Shown here piece by piece: positions 31,580-41,398 of a stretch of DNA of 64,000 nt. A model generated the notes under the pieces. That model saw only the letters and a program-made list of their open reading frames with translations. It searched no databases and was not told the DNA's origin. How positions within the stretch are numbered: the first letter of the stretch is position 1; each line of letters begins with the position of its first letter. Both the position numbers and the translations under genes were made by a program. This DNA comes from Ectopseudomonas alcaliphila (GTDB lineage: Bacteria > Pseudomonadota > Gammaproteobacteria > Pseudomonadales > Pseudomonadaceae): positions 90,480 through 154,479 of the forward strand of contig NZ_FNAE01000002.1 in assembly GCF_900101755.1 (NCBI RefSeq). The letters run 5' to 3'.

Positions 31580-32071
31580 ATGGAAGCCGGAACCGCGCAA
31601 CTGACGATGACCGTACTGATGACCCCGGATATGGCCAATTTCTCCGGAAATGTCCACGGCGGCACCCTGCTCAAGTACCTCGACGAGGTCGCCTACGCCT
31701 GCGCCAGCCGCTATGCCGGTTGCTATGTGGTGACCCTGTCGGTGGACCAGGTGATGTTCCGCGAGCCGGTGCATGTCGGTGAGCTGGTCACCTTCCTCGC
31801 CTCGGTCAACCACACCGGCCGCACGTCGATGGAGATCGGCATCAAGGTGATCACCGAGAACATTCGCGAGCGCTCGGTGCGCCACACCAACAGCTGCTTC
31901 TTCACCATGGTCGCGGTCGACGGCCAGGGACGCCCGGCGCCGATCCCGGAACTGCAGCCGGACACCGCCGACGGCCTGCGGCGCCAGCGCCAGGCCAAAC
32001 AGCGCCGGCAGATTCGCGAAGAGTTGCAACAGCGCTACCAGGCGTTGAGCGATGAAAAGAACCAGGCATAG
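31580..32071 (+). CDS. Acyl-CoA thioesterase (YciA/hotdog family)
   Basis: 163 aa, single hotdog domain. The signature GNVHGGTLLKYLDEVAY (about residues 23-39) carries the active-site Asn/His and Asp of cytosolic acyl-CoA thioesterases, and SVDQVMFREPV is the following strand. The C-terminal 40 residues are charged and probably helical. It hydrolyses acyl-CoA to free acid and CoA, probably for fatty-acid or CoA homeostasis. CGGAG precedes the ATG. It stands alone after the MITE-like element. Confidence 0.9.
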   Translation: MEAGTAQLTMTVLMTPDMANFSGNVHGGTLLKYLDEVAYACASRYAGCYVVTLSVDQVMFREPVHVGELVTFLASVNHTGRTSMEIGIKVITENIRERSVRHTNSCFFTMVAVDGQGRPAPIPELQPDTADGLRRQRQAKQRRQIREELQQRYQALSDEKNQA

Positions 32072-32106
32072 CTTGGCAACGGGCGCTGCCACCTCGACAT
32101 CGCCCC

Positions 32107-32640
32107 TCAATCGTGACCGATATAAAACAGTAGCTCGCGTCGCTGCGGATGGTCCTTGAGCCAGCCGCGGATCTCGTCGGCGCGGGCAATGGCCTCCTCC
32201 CCGGCGATGCGGCTGAAGCGCTCGCGCCGAGCCTGCTCGCTGGCCTGCTGGCGCACCTGGCGCTGCCAGGCTTCGGTAAAGATCGCCGGCATGCGCTGGC
32301 TCAACTCCAGGGCCTTGAGCAACTGCCATTCGCCGCTGTCCAGCCAGGCTTCGTCGCACGTGCCGCACAGGTCGAGACGGTTGGCGCGGGTGCCGCTGAT
32401 CTGAAACTTGCTCATCAGCTTGGCGCACTTGGGGCAGCTCAGGGCATGGCTGGTTTCGCCCACTTCGGCCTCGGCGGCCAGCTCGGTTGGCGTCTCTTGC
32501 GCTGGCTGGCGCTCGGCCCAGTCGCGGTAGTGCAGCAGGCTGACCAGCGTGCCCTGGCACTGTGGGCAGCCATGGCCAAGCAGGCCATCTTCGAGTTTCG
32601 CCGGTTGCAGACGGCTGGTACGGCAGGCGGGGCAATGCAT
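32107..32640 (-). CDS. TFIIB-type zinc-ribbon protein
   Basis: 177 aa with two CxxC pairs typical of zinc ribbons: CPACR (residues 3-7) with CPQCQ (about 25-29), and CPKCAKLM (about 69-76) with LCGTCDEAWLDSGEW (about 91-105). The second pair plus the DxGEW segment is the zf-TFIIB pattern. The C-terminal 60 residues are helical and charged. It is probably cytoplasmic and zinc-binding; function unknown. It lies between the thioesterase gene (convergent) and a divergent DUF3301 gene. Confidence 0.82.
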   Translation of the reverse strand: MHCPACRTSRLQPAKLEDGLLGHGCPQCQGTLVSLLHYRDWAERQPAQETPTELAAEAEVGETSHALSCPKCAKLMSKFQISGTRANRLDLCGTCDEAWLDSGEWQLLKALELSQRMPAIFTEAWQRQVRQQASEQARRERFSRIAGEEAIARADEIRGWLKDHPQRRELLFYIGHD

Positions 32641-32761
32641 GGTGACGTCCTTTTCCTATTCAGTGCGCGAACGCTAATCTAGGGCAGAGACGAGAGCAAG
32701 ACCGACGCTGAGAACTACTTGGCGGATAGGCTAAGCTCTGTCTCCCGGATCTGGAGCCGTC

Positions 32762-33154
32762 ATGATCAACCTGTTCGATGTCTTCCTGCTGATACTGTTC
32801 GCTACCGTCTGCGCCTGGCTGTGGCGCGGCCATGGTATTCGCGAGCGTGCACTGGCGTTCGCCAAGCAGCACTGCGCCAAGCTCGACGTTGAGCTGCTCG
32901 ATGGAGCCGTGGCGCTGCGCCGCCTGGCCATCCAGCGTGATGCCAAGGGTCATCGGCGCCTGGCGCGGTTGTATGACTTCGAATTCACCGTCACCGGCGA
33001 GCAACGCCTGCGCGGGCATATCAGCATGTTCGGCCCGCACCTCGGCAGCATCGAACTGGAGCCCCATCCGATACTGGAGCCGCAACCCGAGCCGGTTTCG
33101 GTGCAGCAGCCAGGCAACGTCATCCGCCTGGAAGACTGGCGGCGCAAGGCTTAA
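32762..33154 (+). CDS. DUF3301 family membrane protein
   Basis: 130 aa. One N-terminal membrane segment (LFDVFLLILFATVCAWLW, residues 4-21) is followed by a conserved cytoplasmic domain with ALAFAKQHCAKLDVELLD and the YDFEFTVTGEQRLRGHISM strands typical of DUF3301. Function unknown; conserved in gamma-proteobacteria. CTGGAG lies before the ATG. Confidence 0.82.
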   Translation: MINLFDVFLLILFATVCAWLWRGHGIRERALAFAKQHCAKLDVELLDGAVALRRLAIQRDAKGHRRLARLYDFEFTVTGEQRLRGHISMFGPHLGSIELEPHPILEPQPEPVSVQQPGNVIRLEDWRRKA

Positions 33155-33171
33155 CCCGCCGCCTCAGTGGT

Positions 33172-33188
33172 GGCGGGTTGCGCCCGCC
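33172..33188. repeat. Short intergenic palindrome (GGCGGGT family)
   Basis: GGCGGGTTGCGCCCGCC sits between the DUF3301 stop and the end of the hydrolase gene. It is the second copy of the palindrome at 5681-5697, differing by one base. Confidence 0.6.
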
Positions 33189-34067
33189 CTACCCGCGCTG
33201 CAGCAGGAAATCGGCCACGCGCTCGGCGCTGTCCGCCGGTTGCTCCTGCATGAAGCAGTGCCCACCCGGCACCACCTGACTGCGCACATGGGCGTTGCTC
33301 GCGCACCAGCGCGCCACCGACTTGGCGACGAAAGGATAGGTGTGCACGCCATGAATCACTTCGGTCGGCGTCGCCACCTTGGCCAGCGACGGCCACAGGC
33401 GCCGCGGGAAGGAACCGAAGATATCGGCCTCGCGACTTGGCCGGCACTTGAGCTCGACGCCACCTTCAACGTCCTTCAGCGCATGCTCGATATAGGCGTC
33501 GAAAGCCGCCTCGTCCCAGCCACGGAACATGCCACGACCATGCAGTGCGGCGTGTGCACTGGCGCGATCCGGCCATTGCCGACGCCGTTTCTGCGCCTTC
33601 TTCGCCATGCCGGTGCGCTGCGCCAGACCAACCACATCGGACAGCGCCATGACGCCGATCATCGCCGGACTGAACAGCACCGGATCGAGCAGCACCGCAC
33701 GTCGGAACAGCTCGGGATGGCGCGCCAGGATCAGGCTGGTGAGCACGCCGCCGAAGCTGTGCCCGAGGGCGAAACGCGGCACTTCGCCGAACGTCCCGCG
33801 CAGGGCATCAAAGGCTTCCACCGCCAGTTCGGCACTGCGGTTCCAACCATGGAAACGACCACCGTGATCGCTGTCGCCATGGCCCTGCACATCACACAGC
33901 CAGAGGTCGAAATCCTCGGCCAGCAGCGCCAGCATCGGTGTGTAGACGCGCCCGCAATAGCCATTGCCGTGCAAGAAATGCAGCAGTGGCTTGCCTGACG
34001 GCGGTGTGTGCCAGCCGCGCAGGGTGAAACCGGCAGACGTGTCATGAGACCAGGGCAGCAGTTGCAT
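33189..34067 (-). CDS. Alpha/beta hydrolase
   Basis: 292 aa. The nucleophile elbow GHSFGG is near residues 102-107, the oxyanion region is FLHGNGYCGR (about 31-40), and the catalytic His is in PGGHCFMQEQ near the C terminus. The acid residue is probably Asp or Glu before GVHTYPF. A cap domain rich in Arg/Lys (about 150-180) separates the halves. The substrate is unknown; length and cap suggest a small-molecule esterase or lipase-like enzyme. It precedes the COG0523 GTPase gene's end by 37 bases and is on the same strand. Confidence 0.85.
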   Translation of the reverse strand: MQLLPWSHDTSAGFTLRGWHTPPSGKPLLHFLHGNGYCGRVYTPMLALLAEDFDLWLCDVQGHGDSDHGGRFHGWNRSAELAVEAFDALRGTFGEVPRFALGHSFGGVLTSLILARHPELFRRAVLLDPVLFSPAMIGVMALSDVVGLAQRTGMAKKAQKRRRQWPDRASAHAALHGRGMFRGWDEAAFDAYIEHALKDVEGGVELKCRPSREADIFGSFPRRLWPSLAKVATPTEVIHGVHTYPFVAKSVARWCASNAHVRSQVVPGGHCFMQEQPADSAERVADFLLQRG

Positions 34068-34104
34068 TGAGGTTATCCACAGCGACGAAAGCGCGGCGAG
34101 TTTA

Positions 34105-35082
34105 TCAGCCCGTCGCAGGGATTCGGCAGTTGGCGAACGCAGCGCTGAGCGCTGCGACGTCCTGCGCCTGATCGAAGATCAACTCCAGCCGTGAGTCCTT
34201 GCGCCATTCGCTCGGGCCCCAGGCCTCCAGCGCGTGCCCCTGCAAGGCATTCAACGAGTGCCAACCTTCTGCGCCATGCAGCACGGCCTTGGCCCTGCGC
34301 CACCCCAGGTTCTGCAGCCACCGGCTGACCTGCGCGAGGTCGAAACGCTGGCTCGGGTGCCAGCGCCAGCCGATGCTCCAGCCCTCGGTCCGATCCTGCA
34401 CCTGGCAGATCGGCTCGGCGACGTTGCGCCAGATCTGCGCCAGGCTGGGTGCAGCTGTGGGTAACTCGGCGCTCACCTCGATGAGCGAGGCCTGCGTCGC
34501 CAGGCCCGGCAACAGGGCCAGGTCGAGCTGGCCCTGTTCAGTCCAGTGCAGCGGTACGGGCGGCAGGTTCGCGGCAATTCGCGCACGGCTCGCATCATCC
34601 AGCCCGGCGCTCTTGTTCAGCAGCAACAAGCCGACCTCGCCCAGCGCCTGACGCTGCACGTCAGGCAGCGGCTGGCCTGCCGCCAGCGCGGCGGCGTCCA
34701 GCACCAGCAGCGCCGGCTGCACGGCCAACACACCGAGCCAGGGCGGCTGACGCAACTGCGCCAGCAACTGCGCCGGATGCCCCAGGCCGGAAGGCTCGAT
34801 CAGCAGGCGATCAGGCCTGGCCTTGCGCAGCAGGCGCCCAAGGCCGACCTGGAACGGCGCGCCGTTGACGCAACACAGGCAACCACCGGCCACTTCGGCC
34901 ATGGCGATGCCGTCGTCGCCCTGCTCGAGCAAGGCCGCGTCCAGGCCGATCTGGCCGAATTCGTTGATCAGGACGGCCCAGCGCTCGTCTGCCGGTTTCT
35001 GCGCCAACAGATGACGGATCAGGCTGGTCTTGCCGGCACCCAGTGGGCCGGCGATGAGGTGAGTGGGGATTTGACTGAGCAT
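34105..35082 (-). CDS. COG0523/CobW-family metallochaperone GTPase
   Basis: 325 aa from the ATG at 35082. Walker A GPLGAGKTSL is at about residues 11-20, the metal-binding motif is GCLCC (about 66-70), Walker B region LIEPSGLGHP, and the guanine motif is LLNKSAGL. A short CobW C-terminal domain ends the protein. Family members bind zinc, cobalt or nickel and deliver it to client proteins in a GTP-dependent way. It lies on the edge of the zinc-starvation cluster, so a zinc role is likely. An upstream in-frame ATG 16 codons earlier is less likely. No Zur box is evident directly upstream. Confidence 0.88.
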   Translation of the reverse strand: MLSQIPTHLIAGPLGAGKTSLIRHLLAQKPADERWAVLINEFGQIGLDAALLEQGDDGIAMAEVAGGCLCCVNGAPFQVGLGRLLRKARPDRLLIEPSGLGHPAQLLAQLRQPPWLGVLAVQPALLVLDAAALAAGQPLPDVQRQALGEVGLLLLNKSAGLDDASRARIAANLPPVPLHWTEQGQLDLALLPGLATQASLIEVSAELPTAAPSLAQIWRNVAEPICQVQDRTEGWSIGWRWHPSQRFDLAQVSRWLQNLGWRRAKAVLHGAEGWHSLNALQGHALEAWGPSEWRKDSRLELIFDQAQDVAALSAAFANCRIPATG

Positions 35083-35177
35083 GAATGTATGTTCGGTGGT
35101 TCGCCAGACAAGTGCCAGCACAGACTGCAAAGGAGCAGCATGTTAGATTCGCCGGCAGTTTTTCGGGAGTCGAAACG

Positions 35178-35528
35178 ATGCGTGCATGGCTGTTGCTGTT
35201 CTCTCTATTGCCCGGCCTGGCCCTGGCCGAAGCCTGCGTGGTGCATAGCCAGGCCGAACGCCTGGACGTGCAGATCTGCCAGGAGAATCGCAACATCCCC
35301 GACACGCTGTTTCGCGAGGGCTTCTGCCAGCCGCAGTTGCAAGGCCAGACAGTCGAGGTGGAGTTCGTCGAACAGTGCCCGAAGGGTGCCTACGGCGTCT
35401 GCCAGAACGCACGCGCCGGTAGCGGTATGTACCTGCAGGATATCCACTACTACGGCGTGGCCAGCGACGCGTTGTACCTGGAACCGGCCTGCAAGACGCA
35501 GTATCAGGGCCAGTGGATCAAACCCTGA
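35178..35528 (+). CDS. Small secreted cysteine-rich protein, unknown
   Basis: 116 aa from the ATG at 35178 (GGGAG upstream). Signal peptide MRAWLLLFSLLPGLALAEA is followed by a small domain with seven cysteines (in CVVHS, ICQEN, FCQPQ, QCPKG, VCQNA, ACKTQ), so it is probably disulfide-bonded in the periplasm. It is divergent from the COG0523 gene and lies between two groups of zinc-linked genes. A metal role is possible from context only. Two palindromes follow it, one a terminator. Confidence 0.7.
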   Translation: MRAWLLLFSLLPGLALAEACVVHSQAERLDVQICQENRNIPDTLFREGFCQPQLQGQTVEVEFVEQCPKGAYGVCQNARAGSGMYLQDIHYYGVASDALYLEPACKTQYQGQWIKP

Positions 35529-35582
35529 CATCAAAGCGTCACCAAAAAAGCGCCTAATGACCTCGGGTACCTCACGTAACCC

Positions 35583-35608
35583 TCATGTCGAGTCACGCGT
35601 CGACATGA
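35583..35608. other. Hairpin after the secreted protein gene
   Basis: TCATGTCGA/TCGACATGA pair perfectly around an eight-base loop. No T run follows, so it is not a standard terminator by itself; it sits 15 bases before a clear one. Confidence 0.4.
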
Positions 35609-35622
35609 TCTCTTGGTGCTTA

Positions 35623-35653
35623 AGGCCGGGGCATTCGCTCCGGCCTATTTTTT
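35623..35653 (+). terminator. Intrinsic terminator
   Basis: AGGCCGG/CCGGCCT stem with a ten-base loop, followed by ATTTTTT. It ends the transcript of the small secreted protein. Confidence 0.8.
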
Positions 35654-35684
35654 GGTGATGTCCCATTGCAGTGGATAGCGTCTC

Positions 35685-35918
35685 GTAGGAGCCGCGCCCC
35701 GCGGCGAATGGTGGTCACACCGCAATTCTTCCTGAACAACCACGGCCGCTTCGCCCCGAGGCGGGGCTCCTACTGTTGCCTGCGGGCAATGCTCAGGCTA
35801 GCGAATAGCCCGGATGCAATCCGGGGATGCTGGCGCACTGCAGCTGGACGATACATCGTCGGCAAACCGGCTCCTACAGCATACGCAACGCCCCTGTAGG
35901 AGCCCGCTTGCGGGCGAT
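35685..35918. repeat. Cluster of REP-type palindromes
   Basis: This gene-free stretch contains an inverted GTAGGAGC pair (35685-35773), a further GGCTCCTAC half near 35868, and a third copy GTAGGAGCCCGCTTGCGGGC at 35896-35918, which ends three bases before the end of the DUF1826 gene. No open frame of note is present. Confidence 0.7.
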
Positions 35919-35920
35919 AT

Positions 35921-36564
35921 TCAGGCCAACCAATCCAGGGTCAACAGCAAACGCCGCTGTCCGGCAGGCGGCTGCGGCGAACGGTGGATCAGCCCGCGTC
36001 CCTCGTTACCGTGCCATTTCTCGCCCTTGGCCAGCGCCACATGGCCGGCGTCGAGACGCTGGATCAACGCCTCGTTCTGCGGCTCTGCACCCGGCTGACC
36101 GAGGCCGCTGCGCGGCATGGCGCCCTCTTCCAGCCAGTCGCTGCCAACACCGGCATAGCTGGTAATCAGCCGCAGCGGCACATGGTCGACGTGAAAACGT
36201 GGGCACATGGCCTTGTCCAGCGCACGCAGGCGCAGGCCGATGCGCTCGGCGTCGAGCAGGCAGGCAAAGGCGCGCACCAGCCAGGCCACGTCGGCTAGAA
36301 AGGCCGCCTGGCCCGGCAGATCGGCGTACTGCGCCAGCAGACCGTCGAGGTTCGGCTCGCTGTCCGCGTGCGGCAGCTCCAGCGTCATGGACTGCGCCAG
36401 CGGCTCACCTTGCGCCAGCAGCGTCTCGGCGAAGTCTTCGATCTGCGCCGGCAGGCGGCGCTGCCAGACGGCCAGATTGACGCCATCGTGCAGCACCTCA
36501 CCGAGCACCTGAATATCCTCGCCCAGCACCTGCCGGGACATTTTCGGCAACTGCAGGGCGAACA

Positions 36565-36565
<1 letters not shown>
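35921..36565 (-). CDS. DUF1826 family protein
   Basis: 214 aa starting at the ATG at 36565, which overlaps the zigA stop by one base (TGATG). Conserved DUF1826 features include WQRRLPAQIEDFAETLL, RFHVDHVPLRLITSYAG, and the C-terminal HRSPQPPAGQRRLLLTLDWL. The RFHVDH and GLIHRSP histidines resemble a 2-oxoglutarate-oxygenase-like or metal-binding arrangement, but this is speculative. It is the third gene of the dksA2-zigA operon and so is probably induced by zinc shortage. Confidence 0.85.
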
Positions 36566-37770
<1,205 letters not shown>

Positions 37771-37784
37771 GGGGTGTTCCTCGT

Positions 37785-38207
37785 TCAGTCACGGTCACGC
37801 TGATGTTTTTCGCGCTGCTCCTGACGCTCCTTGGCTTCGATGCACAGGGTCGCGGTCGGGCGCAGCAGCAGGCGCTTCAGGCCGATGGGTTCGCCGGTCT
37901 CGGCGCACCAGCCGTATTCGCCACGCGCCAGGCGTTCGAGCGCCTGGTCGATCTTGTCCAGCAGCTTCTTTTCCCGCTCCAGCAGGCGCAGCTGCCACTG
38001 GCGTTGCTCCTCGGCGGCACCGATATCGGCGACGTCGCTGCTGATCTCGGGTTGGCGCAGCTCGGTGAATTCCTCCTCGATGCGCGCCTGCAACTCGGCA
38101 CGCTGAGTCAGCAGCAGCTCGCGGAAGAACTGCTGCTGGGCGTCGTTCATGTAGTCATCGGCTGGCTGGGCCAGCAGCTCGGCTTCGGTGGTCGCGGTCA
38201 GGGTCAT
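37785..38207 (-). CDS. dksA2: Zinc-independent DksA paralogue, DksA2
   Basis: 140 aa. It has the coiled-coil tip ([14 protein letters not shown], about residues 58-71) and the C-terminal globular region of DksA. Only two cysteines remain in the zinc-finger region (C101 in GWCAETG and C122 in LCIEA) where housekeeping DksA has four, so it can fold without zinc. It binds the RNA polymerase secondary channel and works with ppGpp. It is first in the leftward operon and starts 24 bases from the Zur-like operator. No good ribosome-binding site precedes the ATG. Confidence 0.92.
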   Translation of the reverse strand: MTLTATTEAELLAQPADDYMNDAQQQFFRELLLTQRAELQARIEEEFTELRQPEISSDVADIGAAEEQRQWQLRLLEREKKLLDKIDQALERLARGEYGWCAETGEPIGLKRLLLRPTATLCIEAKERQEQREKHQRDRD

Positions 38208-38230
38208 GGCAAATCGGCTGGCTTGTTTTA

Positions 38231-38249
38231 ATTGTTATAACATAACATT
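38231..38249. promoter_or_regulatory. Zur-like operator shared by divergent zinc-starvation operons
   Basis: ATTGTTATAACATAACATT matches about 17 of 19 positions of the gamma-proteobacterial Zur palindrome (AATGTTATAnTATAACATT). It lies between dksA2 (leftward, 24 bases) and folE2 (rightward, 30 bases). Possible -10 sequences on both strands overlap it, so one bound repressor could shut both operons. Confidence 0.85.
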
Positions 38250-38278
38250 TATTTCTGACCGCTACCCACGGATTTGCG

Positions 38279-39169
38279 ATGAACGAACAGCCTCTGCCGG
38301 ATATTGCCGCCCAAGCCACCCACCATGACCTGCCGCTGGAGTGGGTCGGCATGGCCGGCATCGCCCTGCCCATTCGCCTGGCGGACGCCGCCGTGACCGC
38401 CAGCGTCGACATCGGCGTCAGCCTCGACGATGCCGGCGCGCGCGGTATCCACATGTCGCGCCTGTACCTGGCGGCGCAACGCCTGGTGCATCAGGCATTG
38501 ACCGTACCGGCGGTGCTGCAGGTGCTGGACGACTGCCTGAGCAGCCATCAGGCACTGTCCGACAGCGCCACCCTGACCCTGCGCGGCGAGGTACCACTCA
38601 GGCGCCCGGCGCTGGTCAGCCCGCTCAGCGGCTGGAAGGCCTACCCCTTCGAACTGCGCGCCAGGCAGGATGGCCGGGGCGTGAACATCGAGCTGCAGGT
38701 CGAGGTCGGCTACTCGTCCACCTGCCCCTGTTCGGCAGCGCTGGCGCGGCAGTTGATCCAGCAACGCTTCGCCTGGGACTTTCCCGACCAACAGGTGGAT
38801 TACTCCAACGTGCTCGATTGGCTCGGCTCGACCCAGGGCATCGTCGCCACGCCACACAGCCAGCGCAGCACGGCGACCCTGCAACTGCGCCTGGCGCCAG
38901 GCTGCGTTGACCTGCCCGTGCTGGCACTGATCGACAGCGCCGAACAGGCCCTTGGCACACCGGTGCAGACGGCAGTGAAGCGCGCCGACGAGCAGGCCTT
39001 CGCCCTCGCCAACGGACAGAACCTGATGTTCTGCGAGGACGCCGCACGCCGTTTGCACCGCGCTCTGCGCCAGTTGCCGCAGACCAGCGCCTTCCGCCTC
39101 AAGGTCGTCCATGCGGAAAGCCTGCACGCCCACGACGCCGTGGCAGAAAGCCGCTGGAACTGGAGCTGA
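38279..39169 (+). CDS. folE2: GTP cyclohydrolase IB (FolE2)
   Basis: 296 aa. It makes 7,8-dihydroneopterin triphosphate for folate and related pathways, like FolE, but can use other metals (Mn, Fe) in place of zinc. Family motifs: [12 protein letters not shown], the metal cysteine in [10 protein letters not shown] (about residues 142-151), and the C-terminal [14 protein letters not shown]. It replaces zinc-dependent FolE when zinc is low. It is the first gene of the rightward operon after the Zur-like box, and hisI2 follows after three bases. Confidence 0.94.
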   Translation: MNEQPLPDIAAQATHHDLPLEWVGMAGIALPIRLADAAVTASVDIGVSLDDAGARGIHMSRLYLAAQRLVHQALTVPAVLQVLDDCLSSHQALSDSATLTLRGEVPLRRPALVSPLSGWKAYPFELRARQDGRGVNIELQVEVGYSSTCPCSAALARQLIQQRFAWDFPDQQVDYSNVLDWLGSTQGIVATPHSQRSTATLQLRLAPGCVDLPVLALIDSAEQALGTPVQTAVKRADEQAFALANGQNLMFCEDAARRLHRALRQLPQTSAFRLKVVHAESLHAHDAVAESRWNWS

Positions 39170-39172
39170 ACC

Positions 39173-39592
39173 ATGACTGCCCACGCCTTCTGGGTGCAGC
39201 TGGAATCGGCCGACGCCGGCCACACCGTGCCGCTGAGCGAGACCCTGGAGGCCATCGCCTGGAACGACGCCGGGCTGATCCCGGTGATTGCCCAGCGCCA
39301 CGACAGCGGCGAGGTATTGATGCTGGCCTGGATGAATCGCAGCGCGCTGGCGGAGACCCTGGCCAGCGGCCAGGTCTGCTACTGGTCGCGTTCGCGCCAG
39401 CGCCTGTGGCGCAAGGGCGAAACCAGCGGCCATCGCCAGCGCCTGCTCAGCGCCCATCTCGATTGCGACGGCGACGCCCTGTTGCTCAAGGTCGAGCAGC
39501 TCGGTCCGGCCTGCCACACCGGACGGCCCAACTGCTTCTACAACGACCTGGACGGCGAGCGCCTGCGCGTGGCCGTGAGCCGCCCCGCATGA
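39173..39592 (+). CDS. hisI2: Second phosphoribosyl-AMP cyclohydrolase (HisI2)
   Basis: 139 aa. It opens the purine ring of PR-AMP in histidine synthesis. Motifs: [34 protein letters not shown], the magnesium/zinc segment DCDGDALL, and the zinc cysteines in [11 protein letters not shown]. All three conserved cysteines are kept, so this copy has not lost its zinc site in an obvious way. Its place after folE2 marks it as a zinc-shortage paralogue of the housekeeping enzyme. Its stop overlaps the yidD2 start by four bases (ATGA). Confidence 0.88.
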   Translation: MTAHAFWVQLESADAGHTVPLSETLEAIAWNDAGLIPVIAQRHDSGEVLMLAWMNRSALAETLASGQVCYWSRSRQRLWRKGETSGHRQRLLSAHLDCDGDALLLKVEQLGPACHTGRPNCFYNDLDGERLRVAVSRPA

Positions 39593-39834
39593 AGCGCCTG
39601 GCCATCGCCCTGGTGCGCTTCTACCAGTACCTGATCAGCCCGCTGCTCGGACCGCGCTGCCGCTTTCACCCGAGCTGCTCGCACTACGCCATTGAGGCGC
39701 TGGAAAAGCACGGCCTGCTGCGCGGCCTGTGGCTGAGCCTGCGCCGGCTGCTGCGCTGTCATCCCTGGCATCCGGGCGGCTACGACCCGGTGCCCCCCAC
39801 CCATCGCTGCTCCCAGGAACATCGCCATGACTGA
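39589..39834 (+). CDS. YidD family protein, second copy
   Basis: 81 aa from the ATG at 39589. It shows the whole YidD pattern: an amphipathic start [31 protein letters not shown] and [14 protein letters not shown]. YidD is a small membrane-associated factor thought to help YidC insert proteins. The usual copy lies between rnpA and yidC; this one sits in a zinc-starvation operon and overlaps both neighbours (four bases with hisI2, eight with pyrC2). The three cysteines may bind metal or form disulfides. Its role in this setting is unknown. Confidence 0.85.
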   Translation: MKRLAIALVRFYQYLISPLLGPRCRFHPSCSHYAIEALEKHGLLRGLWLSLRRLLRCHPWHPGGYDPVPPTHRCSQEHRHD

Positions 39835-41167
39835 CCTGCTGATTCGTAATGCCCGCCTGGTCAACGAAGGCCGGGAGTTCGACGCCGATGTCTGGGTGCA
39901 TAACGGCCGTATCGAGAAGATCGCCAGCAGCATCGAGGGAGTGAGCGCCAGCACTGAAATCGACGCCGCCGGGCAGTACCTGCTGCCCGGCATGATCGAT
40001 GACCAGGTGCACTTTCGCGACCCCGGCGCGCCGCACAAGGGCAGCTTCGCCAGCGAGTCGCGCGCGGCGGTGTCCGGCGGCATCACCAGCGTCATGGACA
40101 TGCCCAACACCAACCCGCCGACCTTGACCCTGGAGGCGCTGGCGGCCAAGGAACAACGCGCCGCCAGTTGCTCGCGGGTCAACTACGGCTTTCACTTCGG
40201 CGTCAGCCACGACAACCTCGACACCGTCGCCGCGCTCGACCCCAGCCGCGTGGCGGCGGTGAAGGTGTTCATGGGCGCCAGCACCGGCAACATGCTGGTC
40301 GACGACCTGCCAGCGCTGGAACGGCTGTTCCGCGACTGCCCGACCGTGCTGCTGACGCATTGCGAGCACACCCCGCGCATCCGTGAACGCGAGGCGCAGT
40401 GGCAGGCGCGCTACGGCGACGACATCCCCGCCGCAGAGCATCCGGCGATCCGCGACGCCGAGGCCTGCTACCAGTCCTCCAGCCTCGCCGTCAGCCTGGC
40501 GCGGCGCTATGGCACCCAGCTGCATGTGCTGCATATCACCACGGCCCGGGAGCTGGGCCTGTTCCAGCCAGGCCCGCTGGCCGGCAAGCAGATCACCGCC
40601 GAGGTCTGCGCCCATCACCTGTACTTCGATGAAGGCGACTACGCCGCGCTCGGCCACCTGATCAAGTGCAACCCGGCGATCAAGACCAAGGCCGACCGCG
40701 ACGCCCTGCGCCAGGCCCTGCTGTGCGGGCGCCTGGACATCATCGGCACCGACCACGCGCCGCACACGCTGGAAGAAAAGCAGCGCCCCTACCTGCAAGC
40801 GCCGGCCGGCCTGCCGCTGGTGCAGCACGCCCTGCCATCGTTGCTGGAGTTGGTGGCCGACGACCTGCTGCCCCTGCCGCTGCTGGTGGAAAAGACCAGC
40901 CACGCCGTGGCCGAGCGCTTCGCCATCGAGCAACGCGGCTACCTGCGCGAAGGCTACTGGGCCGACCTGGCCCTGGTCGAACGCCTGGCCGAGCCGCGCC
41001 CGGTGGCGGCCGACCCGATCCTCGCCCACTGCGGCTGGACGCCTTTCCAAGGCCGATCCTTCCGCCATGCCGTGCGCAGCACCCTCGTCTCCGGGCAACT
41101 GGCCTGGCACGACGGCCAGGTAAAGGACGATTGCCAGGGGCTGCCGCTGCGCTACCAGCGCGGCTGA
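39827..41167 (+). CDS. pyrC2: Dihydroorotase paralogue (PyrC2/PyrQ)
   Basis: 446 aa amidohydrolase. It converts carbamoyl-aspartate to dihydroorotate in pyrimidine synthesis. Visible sites: [10 protein letters not shown] (59-68), where the first histidine of the usual HxH metal motif is replaced by Gln60; the carboxylated lysine K146 in [20 protein letters not shown]; and the catalytic aspartate in GTDHAPHT. It closes the folE2 operon and should back up the zinc-dependent enzyme. The altered HxH may reflect changed metal use. It overlaps the yidD2 gene by eight bases. Confidence 0.88.
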   Translation: MTDLLIRNARLVNEGREFDADVWVHNGRIEKIASSIEGVSASTEIDAAGQYLLPGMIDDQVHFRDPGAPHKGSFASESRAAVSGGITSVMDMPNTNPPTLTLEALAAKEQRAASCSRVNYGFHFGVSHDNLDTVAALDPSRVAAVKVFMGASTGNMLVDDLPALERLFRDCPTVLLTHCEHTPRIREREAQWQARYGDDIPAAEHPAIRDAEACYQSSSLAVSLARRYGTQLHVLHITTARELGLFQPGPLAGKQITAEVCAHHLYFDEGDYAALGHLIKCNPAIKTKADRDALRQALLCGRLDIIGTDHAPHTLEEKQRPYLQAPAGLPLVQHALPSLLELVADDLLPLPLLVEKTSHAVAERFAIEQRGYLREGYWADLALVERLAEPRPVAADPILAHCGWTPFQGRSFRHAVRSTLVSGQLAWHDGQVKDDCQGLPLRYQRG

Positions 41168-41192
41168 CACGCAACTGAATAAGACCGCTTTT

Positions 41193-41360
41193 GTAGGGTG
41201 GGTTAGCGGCGCCAAGCTCCAAACGATCAGACACCGCCATCGTGGCGCGCCGCGTAACCCACCAGGCGATCTCCCTGCGTTGCGCCGATGGTGGGTTACG
41301 CGGCGCACGAATGACGCTGGGCCTTCCTGAGCACGGTTCTGCGCCGCTAACCCACCCTAC
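41193..41360. repeat. Nested inverted repeat element between pyrC2 and thrS2
   Basis: The 168-base element has perfect 20-base ends, GTAGGGTGGGTTAGCGGCGC and its complement at 41341-41360. A second inverted pair lies inside (GCGTAACCCACCA / TGGTGGGTTACGC). It has no gene. It separates thrS2 from the folE2 operon and may act as a terminator-like hairpin. Confidence 0.75.
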
Positions 41361-41398
41361 GGATTTCATATTTAACCGAACTTGATTAGAGAACTGAT

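Noticed and set aside
34073..34081. TTATCCACA, an exact DnaA-box sequence
   Set aside because: Only one copy with no neighbouring boxes or AT-rich unwinding region; a single nine-base match is expected by chance in 64 kb. It is not evidence of an origin.
35583..35653. attC-like recombination site after the small secreted protein gene
   Set aside because: Two nearby hairpins gave the idea, but there are no R and L box sequences or cassette structure; a plain hairpin plus terminator explains it.
41361..41398. Possible Zur box directly before thrS2
   Set aside because: The AT-rich stretch lacks the GTTATA/TATAAC halves; no reasonable alignment to the palindrome was found.
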